DNA of 64,000 nucleotides from Sandaracinaceae bacterium (GTDB lineage: Bacteria; Myxococcota_A; Polyangia; Polyangiales; Houyiibacteriaceae). Under the pieces are notes generated by a model. That model searched no databases. It was given only the letters and a program-made list of their open reading frames with translations, and was not told the origin of the DNA. The translations under genes were made by a program, and so were the position numbers. Of this stretch, positions 1 through 10,530 are shown one piece after another (position 1 is the stretch's first letter; every line of letters starts with the position of its first letter). Where the stretch lies: the NCBI GenBank assembly GCA_020633075.1, contig JACKEI010000005.1:62001-126000 (forward strand). Direction: 5' to 3'.

Positions 1-2284
1 CGCTGGGCGTGAAGACCTGATTGCCCGCGCGCAGGTGGGTGGCGAACTCGCCGCTCGGGTCGAGCAGCTCCTCGAGGGTCTCGGCGGCGCCGTTGTGGAA
101 GTAGGGGGCGCCGAGGCCGATGTTGAGCAGCGAGGGGACGTTGAAGCCGTCCACGCCCTGCGCCGCCGCGCCGTTCTGCCGGACCTCGGCCGCGCCACGC
201 CCGGAGGCGCCTGCGTCGAAGGTCCCCACGTCGCGCACCACGCAGGTGTGTCGCTGCGGCGCCCCGTTGGCGTCATTCTGGAGCACGTTCATGGTGGAGG
301 TGTCGGTGGAGACGACCTGGTCAGCACGGACGCTGCCGATGGTCGCTACGCCGGCTGCGGCCAGCGTGAGCGTGCGAAGGTCGCCGTTGAGCACGGGCTG
401 GAAGTAGCGCTCGCTCAGCGTCCACAGCGCGCCGCCGTGGCAGTTCTGGCAGTTGGCGGCCATGAACACGGCGCGCCCCGCGACGGGGTCGCCTGCGCCG
501 GGAGCGGCCACGGGCGTACGCAGGGTGCGGATGTAAGCTTCGATGGCGTCCCAGTCCTCGGGGGTCGCGCCGCTGGCGGCCACGGCGGCCGCCGAGCCGA
601 TGTTGAAGCCGTTGGTGGGGTTGCCCACCCCGCCGGCGCCGACGAAGTCGATGCGGCTCGCCACATCCAGGGTGGCGCTGCTCACGATGGCCCCGACACC
701 GCCGGCCACGCCGCGGGTGTTGAGCTCGAAGTCGTGCACCTCGTCGAAGATCGCGGTCCAGTTGAGGATGCGCTGTACCGACCCGGTCTTGTCGAAGGTC
801 GCGCTGGTGTCCACCGTCTGACGCGGGCCCGCGGGGAAGGACCACGTGACGTTGTCGGTGGTGCCGCCGGGATGGCACGACACGCAGGAGACCCAGCCGT
901 TGGAAGACCAGCGGCCGAGGCCCGTGGTGAAGAAGCGCTGACCACGCAGCTCCTCCTGTTCGCCTGCGTCCGTGGGCGCGGGAGCCGACGCGATGGACAT
1001 GTCGGTGGTGGTCTGCGACGCGAGGTCGATGCGCGAGAACGAGCGGCTGACCTCGTTGTAGACGAAGGCCTGGCTCCCGGAGATGGCGATGCCGGTGGGC
1101 TGCTGCGCCGTGGGGAGGAAGGTGGCGCCCGAGGGGGAGCCGGCGCGAGGCGGGGTCATGCCGTAGTCCACGCGAATGACCGCGTCCGAGCTCATGGACG
1201 CGATGTACGCGAACTCGGTCCCGTTCACGAACTCGATGCTGACGGGGACGGCGACGAAGCGCTTGGGTGCAGGCAGCGCCGTGATGAGCTGGCTGAGGTT
1301 GATGGTGCGTGCGCTGACCTCCGTGTTGCTGCTGAGCGACACGGCGTGCACCAGGCCATGGACGTTCTGGTGGAAGTCGGTCGCGCCCTGGAAGGACGCC
1401 GGGGACGCGCCCACCGCCGTCACGTAGAGGTGCTGGCCCGCGATGGCGCACGCGTAGAGCTGGTTGGGGAAGGCTTGGGTGTTGGCCGCGTCGATCGCGG
1501 TCTCGACGCCAGTCACCGTGACCGGCGAGAGCGTGACGTCGCCGAGGCTGTTGCCGTCGACGTCCAGGCGAAACACCCGGCCCGTCCGTGAGCCGTCCGT
1601 GCCCTCGCGACCGCTGCCGGCGTGCGAGTAGAAGTCCGTGACGTACACGGTCTCGTCGATGTCGTCCTGGTCGCCGTCGTTGGTGACGCACACCGCGTAG
1701 GGCGCACCGCCGAGGACCACGCGCTCGACCGTGCGGGTCGTCGTGTCGAGGATGTGCAGCGCCCCGCCCGTCCAGCTGGACACGTAGAGGAAGCGGCCGG
1801 TGGGGGAGAGCGCGGCGCCCATGGGCTCGGGGCCGACGTTGTGCGTGCGCGCGACGCGCGGGGCGCCGGTGCGAGCGCCGCTGATCTCGCTGACCGTGCC
1901 GTCCGCCGCGTTGAGCACGAAGACGCGGTTTCCGTCCGGGTGGAAGAGCAGCGCGTTGGGCTCGTCGCCCACGCTGACGCGGGCGCGCTCGGTGAGCGTG
2001 CTCATGTCGAAGAAGGTCACGTCATCCGTGGCCCGGTTGGCCACCGCGATCGTCGTCGCGCCGTCGTCCACCGCGATGGACGCGCTGCGTCCCGCACGCT
2101 GCGCGACCACCACCGGCGGCGCGCCTGCGTCGTCATTGTTTCCGAGGTCGGGGGAGCCGAGGTCCTCGAGGGGACCCTGATCGCTCAGCCCTATGTCCGG
2201 ATCTGGAGACGGTCCATCCCCACCGCAGGCGAGCAAGGAGAGAGAGAGTGAACAAGCGAGGCTTTGGAGTGTGACGCGCGTCAT
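1..2284 (-). CDS. Propeller / di-heme cytochrome c lipoprotein (3' end beyond window)
   Basis: Partial: 761 codons are visible from an ATG at 2284 and the reading frame is still open at base 1. The N-terminus is a lipoprotein signal (SLLAC lipobox near residue 18), then a short acidic linker. Residues of about 50-430 read as a YVTN/YncE-type beta-propeller (repeats such as 'VFVLNAADGTVSEI' and 'FLYVSSWTGGALHILD'). Two heme-binding motifs follow, CVSCH at residue 467 and CQNCH at residue 612. That 145-residue spacing is typical of the MauG/CcpA di-heme peroxidase fold. Family knowledge says such proteins sit at the cell envelope and handle electrons or peroxide; the actual substrate is unknown. 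The long open frames on the plus strand here are shadows. The class is well supported, the enzyme activity is not. Confidence 0.8.
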   Translation of the reverse strand, partial: MTRVTLQSLACSLSLSLLACGGDGPSPDPDIGLSDQGPLEDLGSPDLGNNDDAGAPPVVVAQRAGRSASIAVDDGATTIAVANRATDDVTFFDMSTLTERARVSVGDEPNALLFHPDGNRVFVLNAADGTVSEISGARTGAPRVARTHNVGPEPMGAALSPTGRFLYVSSWTGGALHILDTTTRTVERVVLGGAPYAVCVTNDGDQDDIDETVYVTDFYSHAGSGREGTDGSRTGRVFRLDVDGNSLGDVTLSPVTVTGVETAIDAANTQAFPNQLYACAIAGQHLYVTAVGASPASFQGATDFHQNVHGLVHAVSLSSNTEVSARTINLSQLITALPAPKRFVAVPVSIEFVNGTEFAYIASMSSDAVIRVDYGMTPPRAGSPSGATFLPTAQQPTGIAISGSQAFVYNEVSRSFSRIDLASQTTTDMSIASAPAPTDAGEQEELRGQRFFTTGLGRWSSNGWVSCVSCHPGGTTDNVTWSFPAGPRQTVDTSATFDKTGSVQRILNWTAIFDEVHDFELNTRGVAGGVGAIVSSATLDVASRIDFVGAGGVGNPTNGFNIGSAAAVAASGATPEDWDAIEAYIRTLRTPVAAPGAGDPVAGRAVFMAANCQNCHGGALWTLSERYFQPVLNGDLRTLTLAAAGVATIGSVRADQVVSTDTSTMNVLQNDANGAPQRHTCVVRDVGTFDAGASGRGAAEVRQNGAAAQGVDGFNVPSLLNIGLGAPYFHNGAAETLEELLDPSGEFATHLRAGNQVFTPS

Positions 2285-2417
2285 GCTGAGCAAGATGCGC
2301 GGGCAATCGTGACGCCGCGGTTATTTGAGACTTAACTGGGCGTCTCAGCGCCCGAAGCGCGCTCGAAGAGCCCTCACGGCATTGCCCTGCTCTCGCTCGC
2401 TGAGTAGGTTCCAACCC

Positions 2418-2999
2418 ATGCGCTCTCTGCTGACTGTTGGATTCCTGGCCGCGCTCGCGGCGCTCCTCGTAGCGTGTGGGGACGATGCTCCGCCCGCCTC
2501 CGTCTTCGTCGGTAGCGTGACGGGCGGAGACGTGCTCGCAGCGTCCATCTGGGAAGACGGTCGCGCGATTGTCTACACCTGCGGTGTGGGTGACTCGCTG
2601 GACACCGACACGGCCTGGCTCGCGGGCACCCCCAGCGACGGGAGCGTGGAGCTGAGCGACGGGATGTTCTCCGTCGTCGCCACACGCGAGCTCGACGCCG
2701 TGCGGGGCACCTTCTCGTCTCAAACGGGCACCGGCGCACTCGATCTGGTCGCGGTGACGTCACCCGAAGACGCTGGCTTCTTCGTGGCCACCGAGGGTGC
2801 CTGCCGCACCGCCGCGGTGGCCTTCCGGCGGGGAGGGGTGATGCTGGTGCAGGGCGCGCGCTTCTGCGACGCCGCGGGGCCGTTCTCGCAGGTCACCCCT
2901 GTGCTGCCTCCCGAGCTCTTGGGCGACCGGCTGTTGGTCCGCTTCGACGACGGGGGTGAGCTACGTGAGCTTGCGCTCGAACGCGTGAGAGGAATCTGA
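2418..2999 (+). CDS. Small lipoprotein of unknown function
   Basis: 193 residues. I chose the ATG at 2418 because it begins a clean lipoprotein signal peptide (MRSLLTVGFLAALAALLVAC, lipobox LLVAC, Cys20). An in-frame start at 2325 would add 31 Arg-rich residues ahead of it. The mature part is a compact, mostly beta-looking domain ('FVGSVTGGDVLAASIWEDGRA', 'GTFSSQTGTGALDLVAV') with three later Cys, reminiscent of small secreted myxobacterial domains, but I do not recognise a named family. The next gene starts 12 bases after the stop, so it may be co-transcribed with the STAND regulator. Expected location: outer membrane or periplasm. Confidence 0.7.
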   Translation: MRSLLTVGFLAALAALLVACGDDAPPASVFVGSVTGGDVLAASIWEDGRAIVYTCGVGDSLDTDTAWLAGTPSDGSVELSDGMFSVVATRELDAVRGTFSSQTGTGALDLVAVTSPEDAGFFVATEGACRTAAVAFRRGGVMLVQGARFCDAAGPFSQVTPVLPPELLGDRLLVRFDDGGELRELALERVRGI

Positions 3000-3011
3000 G
3001 ACACTCGGGGC

Positions 3012-5492
3012 GTGAGTGCCCTACATGCTAGCTTCGTCGGCCGCGCGCGGGAGCTCGCGTTGGTCGCGACGTGGCTACAGGAACAGCACGTGACGACCAT
3101 CGTGGGCCCTGCGGGCATTGGCAAGAGCCGCCTGGCCGAGGTGGCCTCTCTGGACTGGCGGGGCGAACGCTACACCGTCGACCTGAGCCACGAGGTCGAC
3201 GCCGAGGGGTGCTCCTCGGCCGTGGCGCGCGCGCTGGGGCTGCCCGCCAAGGCCTCCTCGGCCGACGTGGGTCGAGCCCTGGCGGCGCGCAACGAACCGC
3301 TGCTGGTGCTGGACGACGCGGACCGCGTGCTGGGCCCGATCGCGACGCTGATCGGCGACTGGCTGCAAGCGGCGCCTGACACGCGGGTCTTGCTCACCAG
3401 CCGCGAGCGGCTGCGCATTCGTCCCGAGTGCACCATCGAGCTGGGACCGCTCTCGCTCGTGGGCGGTGGCGAGTCCGAGGCGGCGCAGCTCTTCGCGGAC
3501 CGCGTGAAGCAAGCCTGGCCCAGCGCGGCGCTGTCCGCCGACGAGCTCGCGACCTGGTGTGAGTGGCTCGAGGGCACGCCGCTGGCGATCGAGCTCGCGG
3601 CCGCGCGCGCTCCGTTCTTCGGCGAGGTGGACGGCCAGCGTCGCCTGGACCTGCTGCGCGGCGGGTTTCGCGACGCCCACGAGCGCCACTCTACCCTGGG
3701 CCGAGCCATCGCGTGGTCGTGGGGCATGCTGGACGAGGCCGAGCAGCGCTGCCTGGCGGAGGCGTCGGCCTTCGCGGGCACCTTCCACGTGGGTGCCACG
3801 ACACGTGTGTTGACGGCCCCCGAGGGTGAGCGCACTGCGCTCGACCTGCTGCGCTCGCTAGCCGACAAGTCCTTCCTGCGGGTGCTCCCGGACGGTCGCC
3901 TGCGGCTCTACGATGCGGTACGCGAGTACGCGAGCGAGCAGCGGTCGGAGCAACAACGGTCCGCCTCGAACCGCTTGGACGGCTACCTCGCGGCGCAGGC
4001 CGAGCGCGACGGAGCGGGCATCGACGTGCTGCGCAACGACGTCATCGCCGCCGCCGAGCGCGTGGTGAAGGGGGAGTCCACGCTGGACACCAACTCGGGC
4101 GCGTGGGTGGTCATCCAAGCGGGGCGCCTGCTGCTGTCCGAGGGACCTGCGTCCAGGCTGCAAGAAGTGACGGAGGCTGGGCTGCGTGTGTTGTCCGACG
4201 CCGACGTCGAGCTCCGCACGCATCTTCGCCTCGCGCTCGCGGGCGGGCTGCGCATGCAGGGGCGTCTGGAAGAAGCCGAGGAGGCCGCGAGCGCCGGCCT
4301 CGCCGACGAGCGCGTGCTGCCCACGGAGCTGCGCGTCCAGCTGCTGACCGAGATCGGCCTCGCCAGGCACTCGCGCCGCAACCTCGACGGCGCCGCCGAG
4401 CTGTACAACCGGGCGCTCGCCCTCTCTCCCTCGCGCCGAGCCGAGGGGCGCCTGCAGGCGAACCTGGGCGCCATCGCGCACGACCGCGGCGACCTGGACA
4501 CCGCGGAGCGCGCCTATCGGGACGCCCTCGTGGCGCTGGGTGTGACGCAGGACGCGCGCCTGCTGGGGGTCGTGCGCAGCAACCTCGGGCTGCTCTACCA
4601 GGAGCGCGGTGACCTCATCCTGGCGCGTGAGACACTCGAGGAAGCGCTGCGCGATCTGGACGCGGGCCAGGAGCAGTACCTGGGCGCGATCCATCGCGGC
4701 AACCTCGGCCAGCTGTTCTTGGAGCTGGCCGACCCCGTGCACGCCCTCACGCACCACGAGGCCGCGCTCGCACACCTACGGCGCATCGGCGACGAGCGCT
4801 CCACCGTCATCTCGCTCTGTCGGCTGGCGGCCGCGCGCGCGCTCGTCGGGGACGTGGTCAGAGCGTCGCGGGAGCTCGACGAGGCCGCGAGCCGCGCGCG
4901 GGGGCTGGAGGACCCGCTCCTGGGGGCGGTCATCGGCCTGCACGAGGCGTTCGTGCCGCTCGCTCGTGCGGAGACCAGCGCCGAGCCCGAGCGCGGGCAG
5001 CGCGTGATCGAGTGCCGTCGCGCCATGCACGCCGTGACCCTCGGCGACGACAACGGCTGGCGCCTGTCCGACGACGCGCGCGCCGCGCGGCGCATCCTCG
5101 AGGCGCGGCTCGGGGCGCTGGGGGCAGAGCTGGTGACTCTCCCGAGCGACGGCCTGGTGGTGTGCATCGAGTCGCGCTTTTTCCGGCTGCTCGAAGAAGA
5201 GTGGCAGGACCTGCGGCGCGACACGCCGGCGCGCCGCATCCTCGAGGCGCTGGTGGAGAACCGCGGGGGCATGACGCTCCCGGACCTCCAGGCCGCTGCG
5301 TGGCCCGGCGAACGCATCCGCAAGGACGCCGCCAAGAACCGCGTGCACGTGGCCCTCTCGCGGCTGCGGGGGCGGGGCCTGAAGGCCTTCATCCAGCGAA
5401 TCGACGAGCGCTATCTGCTCGCGCCCGAGCTCTCGGTGCACCGCCTCGCGCGCATCGACCCGCCGGCGCAGACTGGCGCCGAGGCTGACTGA
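3012..5492 (+). CDS. STAND-type ATPase regulator with TPR repeats and C-terminal winged helix
   Basis: 826 residues from a GTG start. The N-terminus is an NB-ARC-like ATPase: Walker A GPAGIGKS at residues 32-39, Walker B 'LLVLDDAD' near residue 97, sensor region 'VLLTSRERLRI', and the 'GTPLAIELAAAR' box typical of AfsR/MalT/LuxR-type STAND proteins. The middle (about 390-650) is a run of TPR-like repeats ('LEEAEEAASAGLADE', 'GDLDTAERAYRDALVALG'). The last 100 residues ('RRILEALVENRGGMTLPDLQ', 'NRVHVALSRLRGRGLKAFI') form an OmpR/SARP-like winged helix. SARP proteins usually have the winged helix at the N-terminus, so the order is inverted. Probably a cytoplasmic transcription regulator gated by ATP and a ligand or partner bound by the TPRs. 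The target is unknown. The permease gene follows after 5 bases. Confidence 0.8.
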   Translation: MSALHASFVGRARELALVATWLQEQHVTTIVGPAGIGKSRLAEVASLDWRGERYTVDLSHEVDAEGCSSAVARALGLPAKASSADVGRALAARNEPLLVLDDADRVLGPIATLIGDWLQAAPDTRVLLTSRERLRIRPECTIELGPLSLVGGGESEAAQLFADRVKQAWPSAALSADELATWCEWLEGTPLAIELAAARAPFFGEVDGQRRLDLLRGGFRDAHERHSTLGRAIAWSWGMLDEAEQRCLAEASAFAGTFHVGATTRVLTAPEGERTALDLLRSLADKSFLRVLPDGRLRLYDAVREYASEQRSEQQRSASNRLDGYLAAQAERDGAGIDVLRNDVIAAAERVVKGESTLDTNSGAWVVIQAGRLLLSEGPASRLQEVTEAGLRVLSDADVELRTHLRLALAGGLRMQGRLEEAEEAASAGLADERVLPTELRVQLLTEIGLARHSRRNLDGAAELYNRALALSPSRRAEGRLQANLGAIAHDRGDLDTAERAYRDALVALGVTQDARLLGVVRSNLGLLYQERGDLILARETLEEALRDLDAGQEQYLGAIHRGNLGQLFLELADPVHALTHHEAALAHLRRIGDERSTVISLCRLAAARALVGDVVRASRELDEAASRARGLEDPLLGAVIGLHEAFVPLARAETSAEPERGQRVIECRRAMHAVTLGDDNGWRLSDDARAARRILEARLGALGAELVTLPSDGLVVCIESRFFRLLEEEWQDLRRDTPARRILEALVENRGGMTLPDLQAAAWPGERIRKDAAKNRVHVALSRLRGRGLKAFIQRIDERYLLAPELSVHRLARIDPPAQTGAEAD

Positions 5493-5497
5493 CGCTC

Positions 5498-6529
5498 ATG
5501 GAACGAAACCACCGCTGGCTCTCGGCCACGCTCCGCGTGGGCCCCCTGCTCCTCTTCGTGTGGATGGTGCGGAGCCAGCTCGTGGCCATCGCCTTGGGCG
5601 CGCTCTTCGCGCTGCTGCTGGAGCCGCTGGCCCGTCGCGTCGCTGTGCGCTGGCCGAAGCTCGCACCCCACGTCGCGCTGTTGCTCACCATCGGCGCCTT
5701 CGTGCTCGTCGTGATTCCCCTGGCGCTGGTCGCGGCGCGCGTCGTCATCTCGGCGCAGGACTTCCTGGGCAGCGGCGCCGCGGACGTCATCGGGCGGATT
5801 CAGCACCTGATGACCGTCCACTTCGCGGGGCTGGCGGAGCGCTTCGACCTCCCGGTGCAGAGCCTGCGCTCCTCCGCGTCGGACCTGGCCCAGCGGGTGG
5901 GCAGCGCCATCGCCGGCCTCGCCAGCGGGGTCGCGTCCGCGCTCCCCGGTCAGGTCGTGGAGCTGTTCCTCTTCGTGCTCTCCCTCTTCTACTTTCTGCG
6001 CGACGGAGAGCGGCTGGTCACGTGGAGCAAGCGCCTCTTGCCCCTTCCGGAGCCGGAGACCGACAGCCTCTTCGCCTCCGTTCGCGCGACCGTGCACGGC
6101 GCCATCTTCGGGCAGCTGGCCACGTCGGCCATCCAGGGCGGCCTCACCCTCGCCGCGCTCTTCGCCTTCCAGGTTCCGGGCGCGCTGATGTTCGGCATCC
6201 TCGCCATGCTGCTCTCGGTGCTTCCGCTGGTGGGGACGGCCCCCGTGACGCTCGGCGCGGCGGTGTACCTGCTAGCGGCCGGGCGGACGGGCGCGGCGGT
6301 TGGGATGGCGGTGGCAGGGGTGGTCATCGGCCTGTCGGACAACGTGGTCCGCCCGTGGGTACAGAGCGCCAAGACCCGCATGCACCCGCTGCTGACGCTG
6401 GTCTCCATCTTCGGCGGCATCGAAGCCCTGGGCGCGGCCGGGGTGTTCTTGGGTCCGGTCGTCGCGGCGGTCGCCATCTGGTCCGTGGAAGCGTACTCGC
6501 GGCGCACGAGCGAAGCGCTGAGCGCGTGA
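5498..6529 (+). CDS. AI-2E family transporter (PerM/YdiK-like permease)
   Basis: 343 residues, near the usual length for the family. Several hydrophobic spans are visible: about 12-36, 55-80, a long pair around 150-170, and a C-terminal cluster from 200 to 335. The C-terminal part carries family-like features such as 'ALPGQVVELFLFVLSLFYFL', 'LPLVGTAPVTLGAAVYLL', 'DNVVRPWVQSAKTRMHPLLT' and 'FGGIEALGAAGVFLGPVVAA'; the 'DNVVRP' and 'GGIEALGAAG.FLGP' blocks are hallmarks. The family is an inner-membrane exporter or Na+/H+ antiporter group, and only some members handle the AI-2 signal, so no substrate is assigned. It starts 5 bases after the STAND regulator and is probably in its operon. Confidence 0.9.
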   Translation: MERNHRWLSATLRVGPLLLFVWMVRSQLVAIALGALFALLLEPLARRVAVRWPKLAPHVALLLTIGAFVLVVIPLALVAARVVISAQDFLGSGAADVIGRIQHLMTVHFAGLAERFDLPVQSLRSSASDLAQRVGSAIAGLASGVASALPGQVVELFLFVLSLFYFLRDGERLVTWSKRLLPLPEPETDSLFASVRATVHGAIFGQLATSAIQGGLTLAALFAFQVPGALMFGILAMLLSVLPLVGTAPVTLGAAVYLLAAGRTGAAVGMAVAGVVIGLSDNVVRPWVQSAKTRMHPLLTLVSIFGGIEALGAAGVFLGPVVAAVAIWSVEAYSRRTSEALSA

Positions 6530-6559
6530 CGACCTGCCGCCGTGTGGGATGCTGGCCCC

Positions 6560-8192
<1,633 letters not shown>

Positions 8193-8215
<23 letters not shown>

Positions 8216-8471
8216 GCAGCACCAGCAGCTCCGTCACCTGACGGCGCGTGGCCACCAGCTCGGAGCGCATGCGCAGGATGACCTCGGCGCCGGCCCAGTT
8301 GACGTCCAGCTCGTGGATCAACGTGCCCACCACGCGCGCGGTCTCGGCCTGCTCGTGGGTGTAGTGCTCGACGTCGCGCTCGATGTGCCCCTCTTCACAC
8401 AGGCGCTCGAAGAGCGTGGTGTCATGATGCAGGAGCTCCAAGAGCTCGCTCAGGTGGACGGGACGGGTCAC
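8193..8471 (-). CDS. cbpM: CbpM-like chaperone modulator
   Basis: 92 residues from a GTG at 8471 that overlaps the dnaJ stop codon (GTGA), which is strong evidence for this start and for translational coupling. The protein is MerR-helix-like, ending in 'LDVNWAGAEVILRMRSEL' followed by an amphipathic helix; 'NW.GAE.ILR' is the hallmark of CbpM/chaperone-modulatory proteins that bind the J domain of a co-chaperone. Known CbpM partners are CbpA-type J proteins without a zinc finger, whereas the partner here is a full zinc-finger DnaJ. The last 23 bases are antisense to the end of pgm. An HspR-like DNA-binding role is a weaker alternative. Confidence 0.78.
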
Positions 8472-9613
8472 AGGCGAATCTCCTCGCGCACGGGCTCGCT
8501 GTAGAGCTCGGACGACGCGGCGGCGGCCTTGGCGAAGTCCGGGTCTTCTTTGTCGGGCAGGCGCACGCTGAGCTCCACGTAGAGGTCGCCGCGCTCGTCC
8601 TTGCGCTGTACGCCCTTGGCTCGCAGGCGCAGCTTGGCCCCGCTCTGGGAGCGTGGCGGGATCTTGAGCTGCACGGGGCCGTCCAGGGTGGGGATGGACA
8701 CGCTCGCGCCGTTGTAGGCCTCGGCCACGGTGACCGGGAGCGTGAGCCACAGGTCCAGGCCCTCACGCCGGAAGTGGGCGTGCGGCCGCACCACGGTCTC
8801 GATCACCAGGTTCCCGGGTGGCCCCCCGTTGCGCCCGAGTCCGCCCTTGCCACGCACGGTCAGGATGGAGCCGTCTTCGGCGCCCGGCGGGATGCGCACC
8901 GTGGTGGTGCGCTGCCCGTGCACCACACCGGCGCCACCGCAGGCGCTGCAGGCGGTGTGGCGCTTGCCCTCCCCGTGACAGCTGGGACAGGCCGCGAAGA
9001 AGCCCATGGGCCCCTGCACCACCTTGCGCCGGCCCGTGCCGCCGCAGTCGGCGCACTCCGTGGGCGTGGTGCCCGGCTGGTCGCCGCTGCCGTCGCAGAC
9101 GGAGCAGCTGCTTTCCGTGGGCACGTCGATCTTGAACTCGGCGCCGCGCAGCGCGTCCACGAACTCCAGCTCTACGCGCGCGCCAATGTCGTGGCCCGCG
9201 CGTGGGGCGCGAGCGCGTGGCTGTGCCCGCTGCCCGAAGAGGTCGTCCAAGTCGAAGTCGAAGCCGCCCACGCCACCGGAGCCGGGTCCGCCGGGAGCGC
9301 CGGCGCCGTACCCGCTCTGCCGAGCGGTGCGCTGCCGCTCACTCCACTGCTTGTAGGCCCGCGCCTGCTCGGGGTCGAAGCCGCCACGCAGGCCCTCCTC
9401 GCCGAACTCGTCGTAGAGCTTGCGCTTCTCCGGGTCCGACAGGACCTCGTGTGCGCCCGCGATCTGCTTGAAGTTCTCCTCGGCCTCGGGGTTGCCGGGG
9501 TTGAGGTCCGGGTGCCACTTGCGAGCCAGCTTGCGGTAGGCCTTCTTGATCTCCTCCGTGGAGGCCGAAGACGTGAGTCCCAAGCGGGCGTAGAGGTCGT
9601 CTGATTTCGCCAT
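8468..9613 (-). CDS. dnaJ: DnaJ co-chaperone with zinc-finger domain
   Basis: 381 residues from the ATG at 9613; an in-frame start at 9658 adds 15 residues ahead of the conserved 'DDLYARLGL' and is unlikely. J domain at residues 1-70 with HPD ('KWHPDLN'), a Gly/Arg-rich linker, then four CxxCxGxG zinc modules (CSVCDGSG, CADCGGTG, CPSCHGEG, CSACGGAG) and two C-terminal substrate-binding beta domains. It stimulates the DnaK ATPase in protein folding. No dnaK or grpE lies next to it. It is coupled to the downstream cbpM-like gene by a 4-base overlap. Confidence 0.95.
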   Translation of the reverse strand: MAKSDDLYARLGLTSSASTEEIKKAYRKLARKWHPDLNPGNPEAEENFKQIAGAHEVLSDPEKRKLYDEFGEEGLRGGFDPEQARAYKQWSERQRTARQSGYGAGAPGGPGSGGVGGFDFDLDDLFGQRAQPRARAPRAGHDIGARVELEFVDALRGAEFKIDVPTESSCSVCDGSGDQPGTTPTECADCGGTGRRKVVQGPMGFFAACPSCHGEGKRHTACSACGGAGVVHGQRTTTVRIPPGAEDGSILTVRGKGGLGRNGGPPGNLVIETVVRPHAHFRREGLDLWLTLPVTVAEAYNGASVSIPTLDGPVQLKIPPRSQSGAKLRLRAKGVQRKDERGDLYVELSVRLPDKEDPDFAKAAAASSELYSEPVREEIRL

Positions 9614-9751
9614 GTGCTCGCGCGGAGGATAGCGCTTTGCAAGGGGGCCGTCAGCCAAGCAGGGCCCGTGACGCCGACCGGCCGTGTCCTCCGCAGTGTG
9701 GGCGACGTGAAGACGCTAGACACGGCGCGCGAACCCATCTATCGGTGGTGC

Positions 9752-9994
9752 ATGTCCTTCACACCCGAGCACATGCACGAGCTGAATCTGCTGGCCCAGT
9801 TCCAAGCCGGGGATCCCACCATCGGCATCAAGGTGCACTCGACGGCGTCGGCCGCGTCCATCTCGGCGGCCGGACGTCTCTACAAGAAGGGGCTGACCAC
9901 GCAGGTCGACGGTGGCTACCTGACGCCGCTGGGGCTGGACGCTGCCCAGCAAGCCCAGACGCTGCTCCGCGTGCTCAGCTTCGAAGAAGACTGA
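9752..9994 (+). CDS. TIGR02647-like conserved small protein
   Basis: 80 residues. I chose the ATG at 9752, since the protein then begins MSFTPEHMHELNLLAQF, the pattern I associate with the TIGR02647 family (about 75-80 residues, common in Pseudomonas and relatives). The in-frame ATG at 9614 would add 46 non-conserved residues and would abut the dnaJ start. Conserved-looking core: 'GIKVHSTASAASISAAGRLY', 'KKGLTTQVDGGYLTPLG'. It reads like a small winged-helix protein ('LYKKGLI..DGGYLT.LG'), so DNA binding is plausible, but no function is established. It is divergent from dnaJ. Confidence 0.72.
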   Translation: MSFTPEHMHELNLLAQFQAGDPTIGIKVHSTASAASISAAGRLYKKGLTTQVDGGYLTPLGLDAAQQAQTLLRVLSFEED

Positions 9995-10078
9995 CGCCCG
10001 CGAGACAGGGTGCGCGCGTCGCCGGTGGGGTCGGGCGCCATTGACCCTGCGCAATGGCCCGACTAGGCTCGTGGACTC

Positions 10079-10417
10079 GTGAAGGCCTTGTTTCGCCATC
10101 TGCTGCTAGCGCTCGTCACGCTGTCGTTGACGCCCGGGCTCGTGGAGGCCGTGCACGACACGGTGCACCAGCTGCTGGAAGAGCAAGCGGAGGCGCACGC
10201 GGATCGCGCGGACGTCGAGGACGCCTGTCCCGAACACGGCTGCACCCCGCTCACGCACCACTGCAGCTGCTGCGTGTCGATGCCGGCCATGCAGACCACG
10301 GGCCCGCTCCCGCCGTCGCGCGCGCTCCGCGCGCAGCTACAGACGTTGACGCCACGCCTCGGAACACGCGGCGCGGACGGCATCTCGGCGCAGCTGCAGC
10401 GCCCACCTCGTGTCTGA
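10079..10417 (+). CDS. Small secreted Cys/His-rich protein heading the RND efflux locus
   Basis: 112 residues from a GTG start. N-terminal signal peptide ('LFRHLLLALVTLSLTPGLVEA'-like segment), then a short acidic/His region and a Cys/His cluster: CPEHGC, HHCSCC and Met residues shortly after ('VSMPAM'). The C-terminal third is basic and Pro-rich. I know of similar small Cys/His proteins upstream of CzcC-type channel genes; a periplasmic metal-binding or sensing role is plausible but unproven. It lies 113 bases upstream of the TolC-like gene in the same direction. Confidence 0.66.
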   Translation: MKALFRHLLLALVTLSLTPGLVEAVHDTVHQLLEEQAEAHADRADVEDACPEHGCTPLTHHCSCCVSMPAMQTTGPLPPSRALRAQLQTLTPRLGTRGADGISAQLQRPPRV

Positions 10418-10479
10418 GCCAGCGGCGCGCCGGGAGTAGTCCGTCCACAGGTTGGGCGGACGCGCGCCGCAGCACGTGG

Positions 10480-10496
10480 GCTCTCATGACGAGAGC
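10480..10496 (+). promoter_or_regulatory. Inverted repeat before the efflux operon
   Basis: A perfect 6-base inverted repeat with 5-base spacer (GCTCTC-atgac-GAGAGC) lies in the 113-base gap between the Cys/His protein gene and the channel gene, 34 bases before the latter's ATG. A weaker one (GAGT-N5-ACTC) follows at once. It could be an operator or a small mRNA hairpin. No regulator gene is adjacent. Confidence 0.35.
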
Positions 10497-10530
10497 TCAC
10501 GAGTTCAGCACTCGAAGCGTGAGGTTTCCC

